Positions 5,919-13,018 of a stretch of DNA of 13,018 nt are shown piece by piece (the first letter of the stretch is position 1; every line of letters begins with the position of its first letter). Below the pieces are notes generated by a model. It had not been told where the DNA came from, made no database searches, and saw nothing but the letters and a program-made list of their open reading frames with translations. This DNA is from Deltaproteobacteria bacterium (GTDB lineage Bacteria > Desulfobacterota > Desulfobaccia > Desulfobaccales > 0-14-0-80-60-11). The position numbers were made by a program, and so were the translations under genes. The DNA lies in the NCBI GenBank assembly GCA_021817645.1, contig JAKAGH010000052.1, forward strand, positions 1 to 13,018. The letters are read 5' to 3'.

Positions 5919-8240
5919 TCAGCCCTCAGCCGTGTTGATTACTGCGGCTAAGGCCTGACTCAGCTCCAAAATTCGATAAGGTTTGGAAATTACCCCCTTA
6001 AACCCGAAGGTCCGGAATTCGGCCATAATCGAGTCATCGGAGTAGCCGCTGGAGACAACGGCTTTGATCCGGGGATCGATGGTGAGCAGGCGGTGGAGGG
6101 CTTCCTTCCCGCCCATGCCGCCAGGAACCGTTAAATCGAAAATGGCCGCGGTGAAAGGCCGTCCCGAGGCTTGGGCTTCCCGGTATAAGCTGATCGCCTC
6201 CTCCCCGTCTACGGCACAAGCGGTGTCATAACCCAGTTTCTCCAGCATCGTGGACAAAATCTGCCGTACCATCTCCTCGTCATCCATCACCAGAATTCTG
6301 CCCCGGCCGGAGAGAGGCTCTGAGGCCGCGACTTGCAGAGACGGTTGTTCCTGGTGTGTGGCGGGAAGATATACGGCAAAGGTGGTGCCTACGCCCGGTT
6401 CGGATTCCACGGTGATATGGCCGGAATTGTTCCTGATGATGGAATAACTCGTAGCCAGCCCCAGGCCGCTGCCCTTTTGTTTGGTGGTGAAGTAGGGGTC
6501 GAAGATCTTTCCCAGGTAATGCGCGGGAATACCGACTCCCTGGTCGCTGACGGTTATCCGGACATAGTCGCCTTTTCTTAAAGTCAACTCATCACTCACC
6601 ACCACATTTTCGGCGCGGATAGTGATGGTGCCTCCTGCAGGCATGGCCTGATCGGCGTTGATCAGCAGATTATTGAAGACCTGGCTGATCTGACTTTCGT
6701 CCACCTCGATGAACCAAAGGTCCTCAGAGAGTATTAATTGACTGCGAGCCTTAGAGCCGCTCAGGGCCAGGTTGACGGACTCCTGGAGCAAGGCCGGTAC
6801 GGCTGTGGGCTTTTTGATGGGCAGGCCGCCTTTGGCAAAGGACAGCAACTGTCCGGCCAGGGCTCGGGCTCGCAGGCAGGCCTTCTCCGCCTCCTCCATT
6901 CTTTGCAGGCAATGTTCGGTGGGGGCCTGTCCCTGGCCGGCTTCCATCCTGGCGAGACTGATATTGCCCAGAATCGCGGTGAGGATATTATTAAAATCGT
7001 GGGCAATGCCGCCGGCCAAAAGCCCCAACGATTCCAGCTTGCTCAGGAGTAAGCGCTCTTCCTCTATTTTTTTGCGCTCGGAGATGTCCCGGAGAATGTT
7101 CTGGACTACAGTCTTCCCGGCATAGCGCACCAGGCTGGCGGTGAGATCAATGGGAATGATCCTGCCGTCTTTGCACAATAACTGGGCGTCGGCCACCGCC
7201 ACCGCACCGTTAGAGAGGAGTTCCTTATAGACCGCGCGGGCCCGGGACATCTCTGTCGCAGGGATGATGTCGACAAATTTTCGCTTCAATAACTCATCCA
7301 GAGAATATTCCGACATCTCCAGCATTTTTTTATTGGCTTCCAAGAGGTTCCCGTGCACATCCGCCAGCAGGATGCCTTCACTGGCATTATTCATGAGGGC
7401 GCGATATTTTTCTTCGCTCTGGGAGAGTTGGGCGGTGCGCCGGGCCACTTCCTGTTCCAGTTCTTCCCGGTGTCCCTCCAGGGCCGCGTCTCGTTTCTGA
7501 ATCTGGGCCAGCATCTCGTTGAAACCGTCGATGAGAACCCCCAACTCATCTTCACTTGTTTTCGCCATTTGCAGGGTGTAATTCTTTTCCTGGGAAACCG
7601 TCTTCATAGTCTGGGCCAGCCCATTGATGGGTCCGGTAATGAGTCTTTGAAAGCGAGAGGCAAGGAAAAAGGCGAAAATCATAGAGGGGATGAGAGCCAA
7701 ACTGGCGAAGCTCGCATACAACCGCACGAGATTGTGAAATCTCGCCAGGCTCCATTTGAAATAGACGCTGCCGATGTCCTCGCCCTCCAGCCTCACCGCG
7801 TTAACCAGTTCCAGGTAGTTGCCGTGAAAAGCGTGGGTAAGCCCATCGCGTTTGAAAGGTGGCGAAAAACCTTCCACTGGCAGGGTATTCGGGACCTGGG
7901 GCGGAGGCAGGGCATCTTCGGAGGCGAGTCTGCCCCGCAGGTATTGGGCGAACAACTTGCCATCTATGGTGTAAATAGCGGCCGCCTCAATTTCGGATTC
8001 CGCAGCCAGGGCCGCCAGGGTTTCCCTGGCGGATTTTTTATCATTAAAGACCAGGGCGGCAGTGCTGTTAAGGCCGATAACCTCCGCCAGGGTCGCAGCC
8101 CTTTCCACTAATTCGTGGCGAGAGAGAGTCATTTCCACGATAATAAAAGCCATCAAAGTTAAGATCAAAACTATTACGCAGGTCAACAAGCCGGTAATAG
8201 TTGCTTTGGTTTTTATTGACATATTGCGAAAGAGGTTCAT
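5919..8240 (-). CDS. Hybrid histidine kinase: CHASE8-like sensor, HAMP, PAS, kinase, receiver
   Basis: A 773-residue inner-membrane sensor with a GAGGAA ribosome site (8247-8252) before its ATG. Domains in order: TM1 at about 14-36; a periplasmic part at 37-170 with LAEVIGLNSTAALVFNDKKS and ETLAALAAESEI, which resembles the CHASE8 region of YfiN; TM2 at about 174-196; HAMP to about 250; a coiled coil at 250-275; PAS at about 276-388; and HisKA with AHDFNN, phospho-acceptor His 414. The ATPase has its N-box at Asn 528 (INADQAM), SDQGVGI at 565-571, FDPYFTTK and GSGLGL. A C-terminal receiver has Asp 653/654, phospho-acceptor Asp 702 and Lys 753. No output domain follows, so phosphate must pass to a separate protein. 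It starts 18 bp after the YfiR-like gene and is the last gene of this operon. Confidence 0.92.
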   Translation of the reverse strand: MNLFRNMSIKTKATITGLLTCVIVLILTLMAFIIVEMTLSRHELVERAATLAEVIGLNSTAALVFNDKKSARETLAALAAESEIEAAAIYTIDGKLFAQYLRGRLASEDALPPPQVPNTLPVEGFSPPFKRDGLTHAFHGNYLELVNAVRLEGEDIGSVYFKWSLARFHNLVRLYASFASLALIPSMIFAFFLASRFQRLITGPINGLAQTMKTVSQEKNYTLQMAKTSEDELGVLIDGFNEMLAQIQKRDAALEGHREELEQEVARRTAQLSQSEEKYRALMNNASEGILLADVHGNLLEANKKMLEMSEYSLDELLKRKFVDIIPATEMSRARAVYKELLSNGAVAVADAQLLCKDGRIIPIDLTASLVRYAGKTVVQNILRDISERKKIEEERLLLSKLESLGLLAGGIAHDFNNILTAILGNISLARMEAGQGQAPTEHCLQRMEEAEKACLRARALAGQLLSFAKGGLPIKKPTAVPALLQESVNLALSGSKARSQLILSEDLWFIEVDESQISQVFNNLLINADQAMPAGGTITIRAENVVVSDELTLRKGDYVRITVSDQGVGIPAHYLGKIFDPYFTTKQKGSGLGLATSYSIIRNNSGHITVESEPGVGTTFAVYLPATHQEQPSLQVAASEPLSGRGRILVMDDEEMVRQILSTMLEKLGYDTACAVDGEEAISLYREAQASGRPFTAAIFDLTVPGGMGGKEALHRLLTIDPRIKAVVSSGYSDDSIMAEFRTFGFKGVISKPYRILELSQALAAVINTAEG

Positions 8241-8258
8241 CTAATATTCCTCGCGACC

Positions 8259-8834
8259 TTAGCCGCCTGGTCGTATGGCTAACTTAAGGAGTTGCGAACT
8301 GATCTTCAGGCCGCTTTTCGCGGCATTATTCACATCTATATGGAAGCGGATCTTATCGTCCAGGCGGGTGAGATTAATCATGCCGCCGAGCCTGGCGAAA
8401 TCATCCACTTCGTCGGTGACTGTCAGTACCGGCAGGCCCTGGAGCGCACCCATGATCTCCCGCAGTCGCGGCTTCTCGGCCGCGCTGGCAAAGAAGATCT
8501 GGCATTTCTGCAACTCCTCGTGGTGCCGGCAGCGTCTGACCACCAGTTTGCGGCCTTGAACCTCCTTACCCTGGAGGGCTTCCAAGGCCGGAGCCAAGGG
8601 CTCCCGTTCCAAAATACCCAGGGTAATGGTGTCCGGGTTGGCAGTGAACGCACCTGAGGGCCATTCCACGAACTTGGTGAAGTTGTATAAGAATGCGGCT
8701 TTAACTTGACTCTCACTCGCTCCTTGCGCGAAGACGGGGGCCGCGGCTCCCAGGGAGAGGCAAAGCCACCACCCCATCAGCAGCAAAGTCAGGCCTAGTC
8801 GGCTTGGCAGGGAAGATGGGGTGGTCAAGGGCAT
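8259..8834 (-). CDS. YfiR-family (DUF4154) periplasmic regulator
   Basis: A 191-residue secreted protein from the ATG at 8834; an in-frame TTG at 8852 would add six residues but lacks a ribosome site, while GGAG lies 11 bases before the ATG. Residues 1-37 form a signal peptide (hydrophobic core, A-Q-G). The mature part has the DUF4154 marks: VKAAFLYNFTKFVEWP at 44-59, ILEREPL at 74-80, and a C-terminal block VLTVTDE, GGMINL, IRFHIDVNNAAKSGLKISS and LLKLA. Two Cys (102 and 111) could form a disulfide. In Pseudomonas, YfiR holds the membrane cyclase YfiN inactive by binding its periplasmic side. Here the next gene is a kinase with a YfiN-like sensor, so YfiR-type control of that kinase is a reasonable inference. 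Confidence 0.88.
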   Translation of the reverse strand: MPLTTPSSLPSRLGLTLLLMGWWLCLSLGAAAPVFAQGASESQVKAAFLYNFTKFVEWPSGAFTANPDTITLGILEREPLAPALEALQGKEVQGRKLVVRRCRHHEELQKCQIFFASAAEKPRLREIMGALQGLPVLTVTDEVDDFARLGGMINLTRLDDKIRFHIDVNNAAKSGLKISSQLLKLAIRPGG

Positions 8835-8912
8835 CTGAGAAAGGATCTCCAAGTTAAGGAGCTGGTCATGGCTATCAGCAAAGAATATGAGCGGGCAGCA
8901 CCTGTGTTCTGG

Positions 8913-10991
8913 TTAATACTTGTATGTAAGCTTTACCCTGAAGGTGATGCCGTCCTGGATGATACTGTTCATGCCGTTTATCAGGTGCTCGGCGGCGCCG
9001 GGATCCCGGAACTTTTGGTTCAAGAGGTTGTAAGCGGAAGCCGACAGTTCCACACCCTTGAATACATTCTTGTTAAAGAAAGTCAGGTTGACCAGGACAG
9101 CATCACCTACATGGCTGTTATCTAAGGTTTTCCGGGGGCTATAGTATTGGACCTCTAGGCCGGAAAAGAGTTTATCTTTATACAAGGGGACAATGAGGTT
9201 GACCTTGGGGAGGTGGGCGGGAGAGTTGGTCAGCAATCCTCCGGTCTGGAGGTTTTTGGCTTCCTGCAAGACATAGCTGATGCGCCCTTCCCAGCCATTA
9301 GCCCAATTGCCCCCCAATTCGAGTTCCAGGCCTTTGGCCTCAATCCGGTCCGAATTTCTGAAAACGATCAGGCCGTCCGCGGGGTCGACCTGCTGGGTGA
9401 TGAGATCATGGATGCGGTAATAATAGCCTGACGCGACCAGGCGATAATGTTTGGCGAAGTATTGCTCCCAGGTCACTTCGTAGGTCTGGATTCTTTCGGG
9501 TTTCAGATCGGGATTGGATTTGGCGGTGACGCCGCCGTCTTGGTAAAACATTTCATAGGCGTTAGGAGCCCGGAAGGCCTGGCCGTAAAGTAATTTGAGG
9601 GCCGCGGTCTTGATGGGGGAGTAAATCAGGGCCACCCGCGGGCTGACGTTGCCCCCGACGGTGCTGTAGTGATCGTAACGCACCCCGGCATTGAGCTTCA
9701 GGTTTTGCAGGATAGTGAATTCATCTTGCCCGTAGAAGGCATAAAAGTTGGAATGCCGTTGATCGTCCAGGAAGCTGGTCATCGGGGTCACGTCGAAGTT
9801 CCGCTGTTCCAGGCGGAAGTTGTCCCGGTATTCCGTGCCGACGATGACTTTATGCCGGTTGAACAGCGTCCTACAGACTTGCAGTTCGCCGGTCCACCAA
9901 TCGGCCCGGCCGATATCCCTATTTTCACCGATCCCAGTGAGGTTGCCGGCGTCATCAAAACGGTTAATAAAGAAAAAGCCGTCATAAGGATAATGGTCAT
10001 AAGAGAAACGAGCCAGGACCTGCCATTCATTGGCAAAGGTGTGATTGTATTTCAAATCCAGGTAGGCCCTGGCGTCGATGGTTCGGTTCCGGGGATCGCC
10101 GAAAACGGTGCCGTAAGTGCCGGTGGGAATGCCCTTTTCCCGGGAATGATAGACCCCGGTAAGGGTAAAATCCTGGTAAGCGAATTTGCCGAACGCACTG
10201 TAGAACTGGTCATAGTCGCAATTGCGGGCAATACCCTGATGGGTCTCCGGGGTATCAAATTCCCGGAAAAAGAGCTTAGGTCCCTGACTGCTGTAATAGG
10301 ATCCGGAAACCAGCGCTTCCGCGCCATTGGCCCATTTCTGGCCATAGGTCCCCCGGCCTTTATAGGTGTTGAAGCTGCCGGCGTCTCCGGACATCTCCAA
10401 CCCTTTAACTCCTCCGCCGCTGCGGGTGATGACATTGATGACCCCCAAGAAAGCGTTGGTGCCGTAGATGGAGGAACTGGGCCCCCGGATGACCTCCACC
10501 CGCTCAACGAGATCTAGATCCAGGGGAAAATCCGTGCCGATGGGAGCCTGGTCGTAAAGGGGGTCGTTGAGGCGATGGCCATCCACCAATAAGAGGATGC
10601 GGGTGCTGTAATCTCCCGGCCGGTTAAAGCCCCGGACTCCCAAATAGTTGTAGTTACGGTCATTAGTAACGAAAAAGCCCCGGACGCTGCGCAAAAGATC
10701 AGCCAGGGTGCGGTAGCCGTATTTTTTAATTTCCTTCTGATTGATGATGGTGACCGCGGCGGGGGCTTCCAACAATTTTTGTTCAAACTTGGAGGCCCCA
10801 TAAACCGAGATATTCATCAGTTCTTGGAGGCTAAGTTCGGTCAGGTCTTGGGGCGGAGCAGCGGCCGCGAGCCGGTCTGCTCTTAAAAGGAGGACGCAGA
10901 AGCAGATAGAAAGCGCCAGGAAAATTTTTGGCAACGGGGGGGGGGAAGTCATATCTTTTTTGACTTTCAAACTGGGGTTAAGTTTCATCAT
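8913..10991 (-). CDS. TonB-dependent outer-membrane receptor
   Basis: A 692-residue receptor that would import or sense a ligand using TonB energy. Residues 22-45 form a signal peptide, after a long basic leader. The segment DLTELSLQELMNISVYGASK at 49-68 precedes the plug (about 74-190): APAAVTIINQKEIKKYGYRT, LGVRGFNR, ILLLVDGHRLNDP, VERVEVIRGPSSSIYGTNAF and GVINVITR, all classic. The rest is a 22-strand-type barrel ending LTYKY, an aromatic end as required for outer-membrane insertion. No cofactor-specific motif identifies the ligand. The start is uncertain: ATGATG at 10991-10986 has no clear ribosome site, and a later in-frame ATG at 10952 has none either. A C10 run (10945-10936) follows both starts. 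It is the first gene of a three-gene operon with the YfiR-like protein and hybrid kinase. Confidence 0.92.
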   Translation of the reverse strand: MMKLNPSLKVKKDMTSPPPLPKIFLALSICFCVLLLRADRLAAAAPPQDLTELSLQELMNISVYGASKFEQKLLEAPAAVTIINQKEIKKYGYRTLADLLRSVRGFFVTNDRNYNYLGVRGFNRPGDYSTRILLLVDGHRLNDPLYDQAPIGTDFPLDLDLVERVEVIRGPSSSIYGTNAFLGVINVITRSGGGVKGLEMSGDAGSFNTYKGRGTYGQKWANGAEALVSGSYYSSQGPKLFFREFDTPETHQGIARNCDYDQFYSAFGKFAYQDFTLTGVYHSREKGIPTGTYGTVFGDPRNRTIDARAYLDLKYNHTFANEWQVLARFSYDHYPYDGFFFINRFDDAGNLTGIGENRDIGRADWWTGELQVCRTLFNRHKVIVGTEYRDNFRLEQRNFDVTPMTSFLDDQRHSNFYAFYGQDEFTILQNLKLNAGVRYDHYSTVGGNVSPRVALIYSPIKTAALKLLYGQAFRAPNAYEMFYQDGGVTAKSNPDLKPERIQTYEVTWEQYFAKHYRLVASGYYYRIHDLITQQVDPADGLIVFRNSDRIEAKGLELELGGNWANGWEGRISYVLQEAKNLQTGGLLTNSPAHLPKVNLIVPLYKDKLFSGLEVQYYSPRKTLDNSHVGDAVLVNLTFFNKNVFKGVELSASAYNLLNQKFRDPGAAEHLINGMNSIIQDGITFRVKLTYKY
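10936..10945 (-). repeat. C10 homopolymer in the 5' end of the TonB receptor gene
   Basis: Ten G in a row on the + strand, read as ten C on the coding strand, encode part of S-P-P-P (residues 16-19) just before the signal-peptide core. Gain or loss of one base would shift the frame and stop the receptor. Such tracts are classic contingency sites in surface-protein genes of other bacteria. Confidence 0.6.
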
Positions 10992-11139
10992 GTCGCAAAA
11001 AAATATAATTTTTTACTGCGAAAGGTAGGTTGAAATCCCCCGGTCATTCTCTTGATGCCTAAATGATAAAAAATATTTAAAGAAAATAAATGGGTTAAAT
11101 TTTGCCATATTGCCAAAATAAGATCAAGAGGGGCCTACT
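10992..11139. other. AT-rich upstream region of the TonB operon
   Basis: This is the TonB-side part of the 511-bp divergent gap. It is AT-rich and must hold the - strand promoter, but no pair of -35 and -10 boxes stands out. TTGCCA is repeated directly at 11102-11107 and 11110-11115, and CTCTTGAT at 11049-11056 is mirrored as ATCAAGAG at 11123-11130; either could be regulatory or chance. Confidence 0.3.
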
Positions 11140-11242
11140 GATTAAAGTCGACCGCGTCCGAGCCTGGGAGACCTGATACCCGGGTGCTTTCCCGCGGAGG
11201 AAGTACCAATTCCCTTTGGGAGAAATACGGCCGGAATCGTGA
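11140..11242 (+). promoter_or_regulatory. Candidate molybdenum/tungsten-cofactor riboswitch-like RNA
   Basis: Several blocks occur in the same order as in my recollection of the E. coli moaA leader (Moco RNA class). CCTGGG at 11163-11168 is followed after four bases by CTGATAC at 11173-11179. Then come a hairpin CGGG-TGCTTT-CCCG (11181-11194) with the same UGCUUU loop start, and GGAGGAAG at 11196-11203. GAT and CC near 11175-11181 can pair with CCGGAATC at 11231-11238, as the moaA GAUACGG pairs with CCGUAUC. The long P3 arm is missing, which has been proposed to mark the tungsten-cofactor subtype. Against this, the closing stem is poor, no cofactor gene follows, and a good promoter lies downstream. 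The call rests on motif memory only. Confidence 0.35.
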
Positions 11243-11406
11243 ATTTCTTTAAATAAAAAAGACTATGGAGAAACCGAACCCCGCAGGAGGACGCACTCAG
11301 AGCCAGCCAAATCCGAGGTAGTGCCCTTGAATTCCTAAAAAAGCTGGGTTTTGGGAGGGTTTCCCGAGGGAGAAAAATAACGTGGCCCTGGTCCTGAGTT
11401 CCCGCA
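11243..11406. other. Non-coding remainder of the divergent gap
   Basis: I see no gene here. An 18-codon frame at 11264-11320 (ATG to TAG) lacks a ribosome site. A G-rich stretch at 11345-11372 could form weak stems but has no T-run. Confidence 0.35.
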
Positions 11407-11435
11407 TTGCATAATCTTCAGATTCCGCTTATAAT
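11407..11435 (+). promoter_or_regulatory. Strong sigma70-type promoter of the second kinase gene
   Basis: TTGCAT at 11407-11412 and a consensus TATAAT at 11430-11435 are separated by exactly 17 bases. They lie 67 bases before the kinase ATG, giving a short leader of about 60 bases. Confidence 0.65.
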
Positions 11436-11502
11436 TTGCTGCGTTAGGGCAAGAGCCTGATTTTTGGCAGTTTCTAGTCTTTTGGAAGGCGTCCCCAGCA
11501 CC

Positions 11503-12999
11503 ATGAAGCAAACGACTTTCCGCATCCGCCGGCGTATCATCCAGGCCTTTCTCTTCTGCGTCCTGGGGGTGCTCATCTTTGCAGGCCTGAGCTTCCAGAC
11601 GCACCGGGAGATAGGCCGGCGCCTGAAGCTGGTGGAGTTGGCCGATGACCTGGTGAACAACATCCTGGAGATCCGCAGATTCGAGAAGAACTTCTTCCTC
11701 TATAAAAAGCCGGACAGCCTGAGAGAGGCCAGGGCCTACCTGCAGCGGGTGGATCGGGTTTGCTGCCGCCAGGAAGCGGATATCCTGAAGCTGACCCGGG
11801 GTCCGCAATTGGAAAAATTCCAACAAACTCTACAGCTCTACCAGGAAACCTTCAATAAAATCGAAGCCCTGATCCAAGATAACGGCCACGGTCCCCAATC
11901 TCCCGACTTCATGCCCCTGGAGGAGACCCTGCGCAACCTGGGCCAGGAACTCATGAGTCTGGCGGAGCGCTGGGCCAGGGAAGAACGGGTCGCCATTGAC
12001 CACCTCTTCCTGCAGGCCATGTACCTCTTTGTCGCATCCATGGCGGTCTTTGTGATTCTGGGGGTGCTGGTGGCCTGGTACGTCTCCCGGCTCCTGGTGC
12101 GGCCGCTGTTCCAAATGCACCGTTACATGGAAAAAATCGCCCACGGCGATTACACCCCGATCCCCGAATCCGAGGTCAAATCGGAAGAGTTCTTTATCAT
12201 GTTTCGCGCTTTTAACCGGATGATCCAGGAGTTGGAGCATCATCAGGAGCAACTGGTGCAATCCGGAAAAATTGCCGCGATCGGCACCCTGACTTCCGGG
12301 GTCGCCCACGAATTGAACAATCCCATCAATAACATCGTGCTCACCGCGGAAGCCCTCAAAGAAGACTTCTCCGAGTTAGGCCAGGAAGAAGCCCTGGAGA
12401 TGATCCAGGATATCCTGGTGCAATCCGGCCGGGCCTCGGATATCGTCAAAAACCTGCTGGACTTCTCCCGTTCGGAACAACCGGAATTTGAAGAGGTTTC
12501 CATCAACAATGTCCTCCGGGAAACCTTGAAGCTGGTGCAAAACCAGGTGACCCTGTCCGGCATCGAGGTCAAGAGAGACCTGCCCCCCGATCTGCCCCGT
12601 ATTTTGGGGAATATCAAGACCCTGCAGCAGGTCTTCCTGAATCTCTTTATCAACGCGGTCCAGGCCATGAAAGACGGCGGTACCCTGTCCATCCGCTCCC
12701 TGGTGAGTGAAGACGGGCAATGGCTCAAAGTGGAAGTGACGGATACCGGCGAGGGCATCGCGCCCGAGGATCTCCCCCACATCTTCGAGCCCTTTTACAC
12801 CACCAAGGAAGTGGGGCGGGGCACCGGCCTGGGGCTCTCGGTCAGCTTCAGCATCGCCCAGAAGCACGGCGGCCATATTGAAGTGAAGAGCCATCTGGGC
12901 CAGGGGTCCACCTTCACGGTGTTCCTGCCGGTGTTGGCCGAAGAAGAAATAATTCCCGCGGACCAGGGAGAGGCGTATGCGTCTCGCAGTGGTGGATGA
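11503..12999 (+). CDS. NtrB-like membrane sensor histidine kinase
   Basis: A 498-residue two-transmembrane kinase. The ATG at 11503 puts the basic RIRRRI stretch right before TM1 (about 12-30); an in-frame TTG at 11464 only adds a non-conserved leader. A helical periplasmic sensor (31-168) of four-helix-bundle style, with no known ligand motif, leads to TM2 (about 171-195) and HAMP (about 196-250). HisKA carries His 269 in VAHELNNPINN. The ATPase shows Asn 384 (LFINAVQAMKDGG), DTGEGI at 414-419, FEPFYTTK at 428-435 and GTGLGL at 440-445. The tail after 478 is acidic and variable. The gene overlaps the following response-regulator gene by 23 bases, a sign of a cognate pair with coupled translation. 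It is transcribed away from the TonB operon. Confidence 0.93.
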   Translation: MKQTTFRIRRRIIQAFLFCVLGVLIFAGLSFQTHREIGRRLKLVELADDLVNNILEIRRFEKNFFLYKKPDSLREARAYLQRVDRVCCRQEADILKLTRGPQLEKFQQTLQLYQETFNKIEALIQDNGHGPQSPDFMPLEETLRNLGQELMSLAERWAREERVAIDHLFLQAMYLFVASMAVFVILGVLVAWYVSRLLVRPLFQMHRYMEKIAHGDYTPIPESEVKSEEFFIMFRAFNRMIQELEHHQEQLVQSGKIAAIGTLTSGVAHELNNPINNIVLTAEALKEDFSELGQEEALEMIQDILVQSGRASDIVKNLLDFSRSEQPEFEEVSINNVLRETLKLVQNQVTLSGIEVKRDLPPDLPRILGNIKTLQQVFLNLFINAVQAMKDGGTLSIRSLVSEDGQWLKVEVTDTGEGIAPEDLPHIFEPFYTTKEVGRGTGLGLSVSFSIAQKHGGHIEVKSHLGQGSTFTVFLPVLAEEEIIPADQGEAYASRSGG

Positions 13000-13018
13000 C
13001 GAGACCATTGTTCAGAAA
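12977..13018 (+). CDS. Response regulator, N-terminal fragment
   Basis: Fourteen codons are visible from the ATG at 12977 to the window edge: MRLAVVDDETIVQK. The hydrophobic first strand followed by an acidic pair (Asp 7, Asp 8) is the start of a receiver domain. A GGGAGAGG ribosome site at 12967-12974 lies inside the kinase gene. Given the NtrB-like partner, an NtrC-type sigma54 activator is plausible, but the output domain is outside the window. Confidence 0.75.
   Translation, partial: MRLAVVDDETIVQK

Noticed and set aside
11049..11130. An 8-bp inverted repeat (CTCTTGAT / ATCAAGAG) flanking an AT-rich 66-bp segment, considered as a small mobile element.
   Set aside because: It is too short for confidence, has no target duplication and no internal features; chance is likely.
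11161..11230. Partial likeness to a cobalamin riboswitch: GAGCCTGGGAGACCTG on the + strand, and AGGGAA followed by GGT on the - strand, the latter attractive upstream of a TonB receptor.
   Set aside because: The + strand lacks the 5' half of a cobalamin aptamer (the upstream DNA is AT-rich), and the - strand lacks the CCACTG-like core and the closing B12-box order. The Moco-like reading explains more blocks.
11264..11320. An 18-codon open frame downstream of the riboswitch-like segment, considered as a leader peptide.
   Set aside because: No ribosome site, it lies upstream of the mapped promoter of the kinase gene, and its composition shows no attenuator-like codon run.

Overview
The window reads as a GC-rich Gram-negative chromosome. 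A TonB-dependent outer-membrane receptor, periplasmic binding proteins, a molybdopterin-binding protein with a Cys-rich tail and several repeated intergenic elements suggest an anaerobic, Desulfobacterota-like (former Deltaproteobacteria) organism. This placement is an inference from gene style, not a database match.

Left third (1-3330, + strand): the 3' part of a MoCF/MogA-type molybdopterin-binding protein; an AT-rich gap holding a 39-bp palindrome; then a complete molybdate ABC transporter in the order modB-modA-mop-modC. ModC lacks the usual C-terminal molybdate-binding (TOBE) domain, and a small separate Mop/TOBE protein sits directly before it. The end of Mop looks frameshifted relative to ModC.

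Middle (3331-5918): a 457-bp gap built of hairpins and a duplicated module; a solitary periplasmic protein of the tungstate (TupA) type with no permease or ATPase beside it and a changed anion motif; another gap with a C/G-rich inverted repeat; and a histone-deacetylase-fold protein whose metal site and catalytic Tyr are altered. This gene ends exactly where the convergent kinase gene ends.

Right part, - strand (10991-5919): three genes in a row encode a TonB-dependent receptor, a YfiR-type periplasmic protein and a membrane hybrid histidine kinase whose N-terminal sensor resembles the CHASE8 domain of YfiN. This looks like a YfiBNR-type envelope signalling chain with a histidine kinase in place of the diguanylate cyclase and a TonB receptor in place of the lipoprotein YfiB. 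The receptor gene has a run of ten C near its 5' end, a possible phase-variation tract.

Right edge, + strand: after a 511-bp divergent gap come a second, NtrB-like histidine kinase with a good sigma70-type promoter and the first codons of its overlapping response regulator. The gap also holds a structured segment that resembles the molybdenum/tungsten-cofactor riboswitch class. If real, it would link the metal-acquisition genes to the signalling genes, but it lies upstream of the mapped promoter, so its target is unclear.
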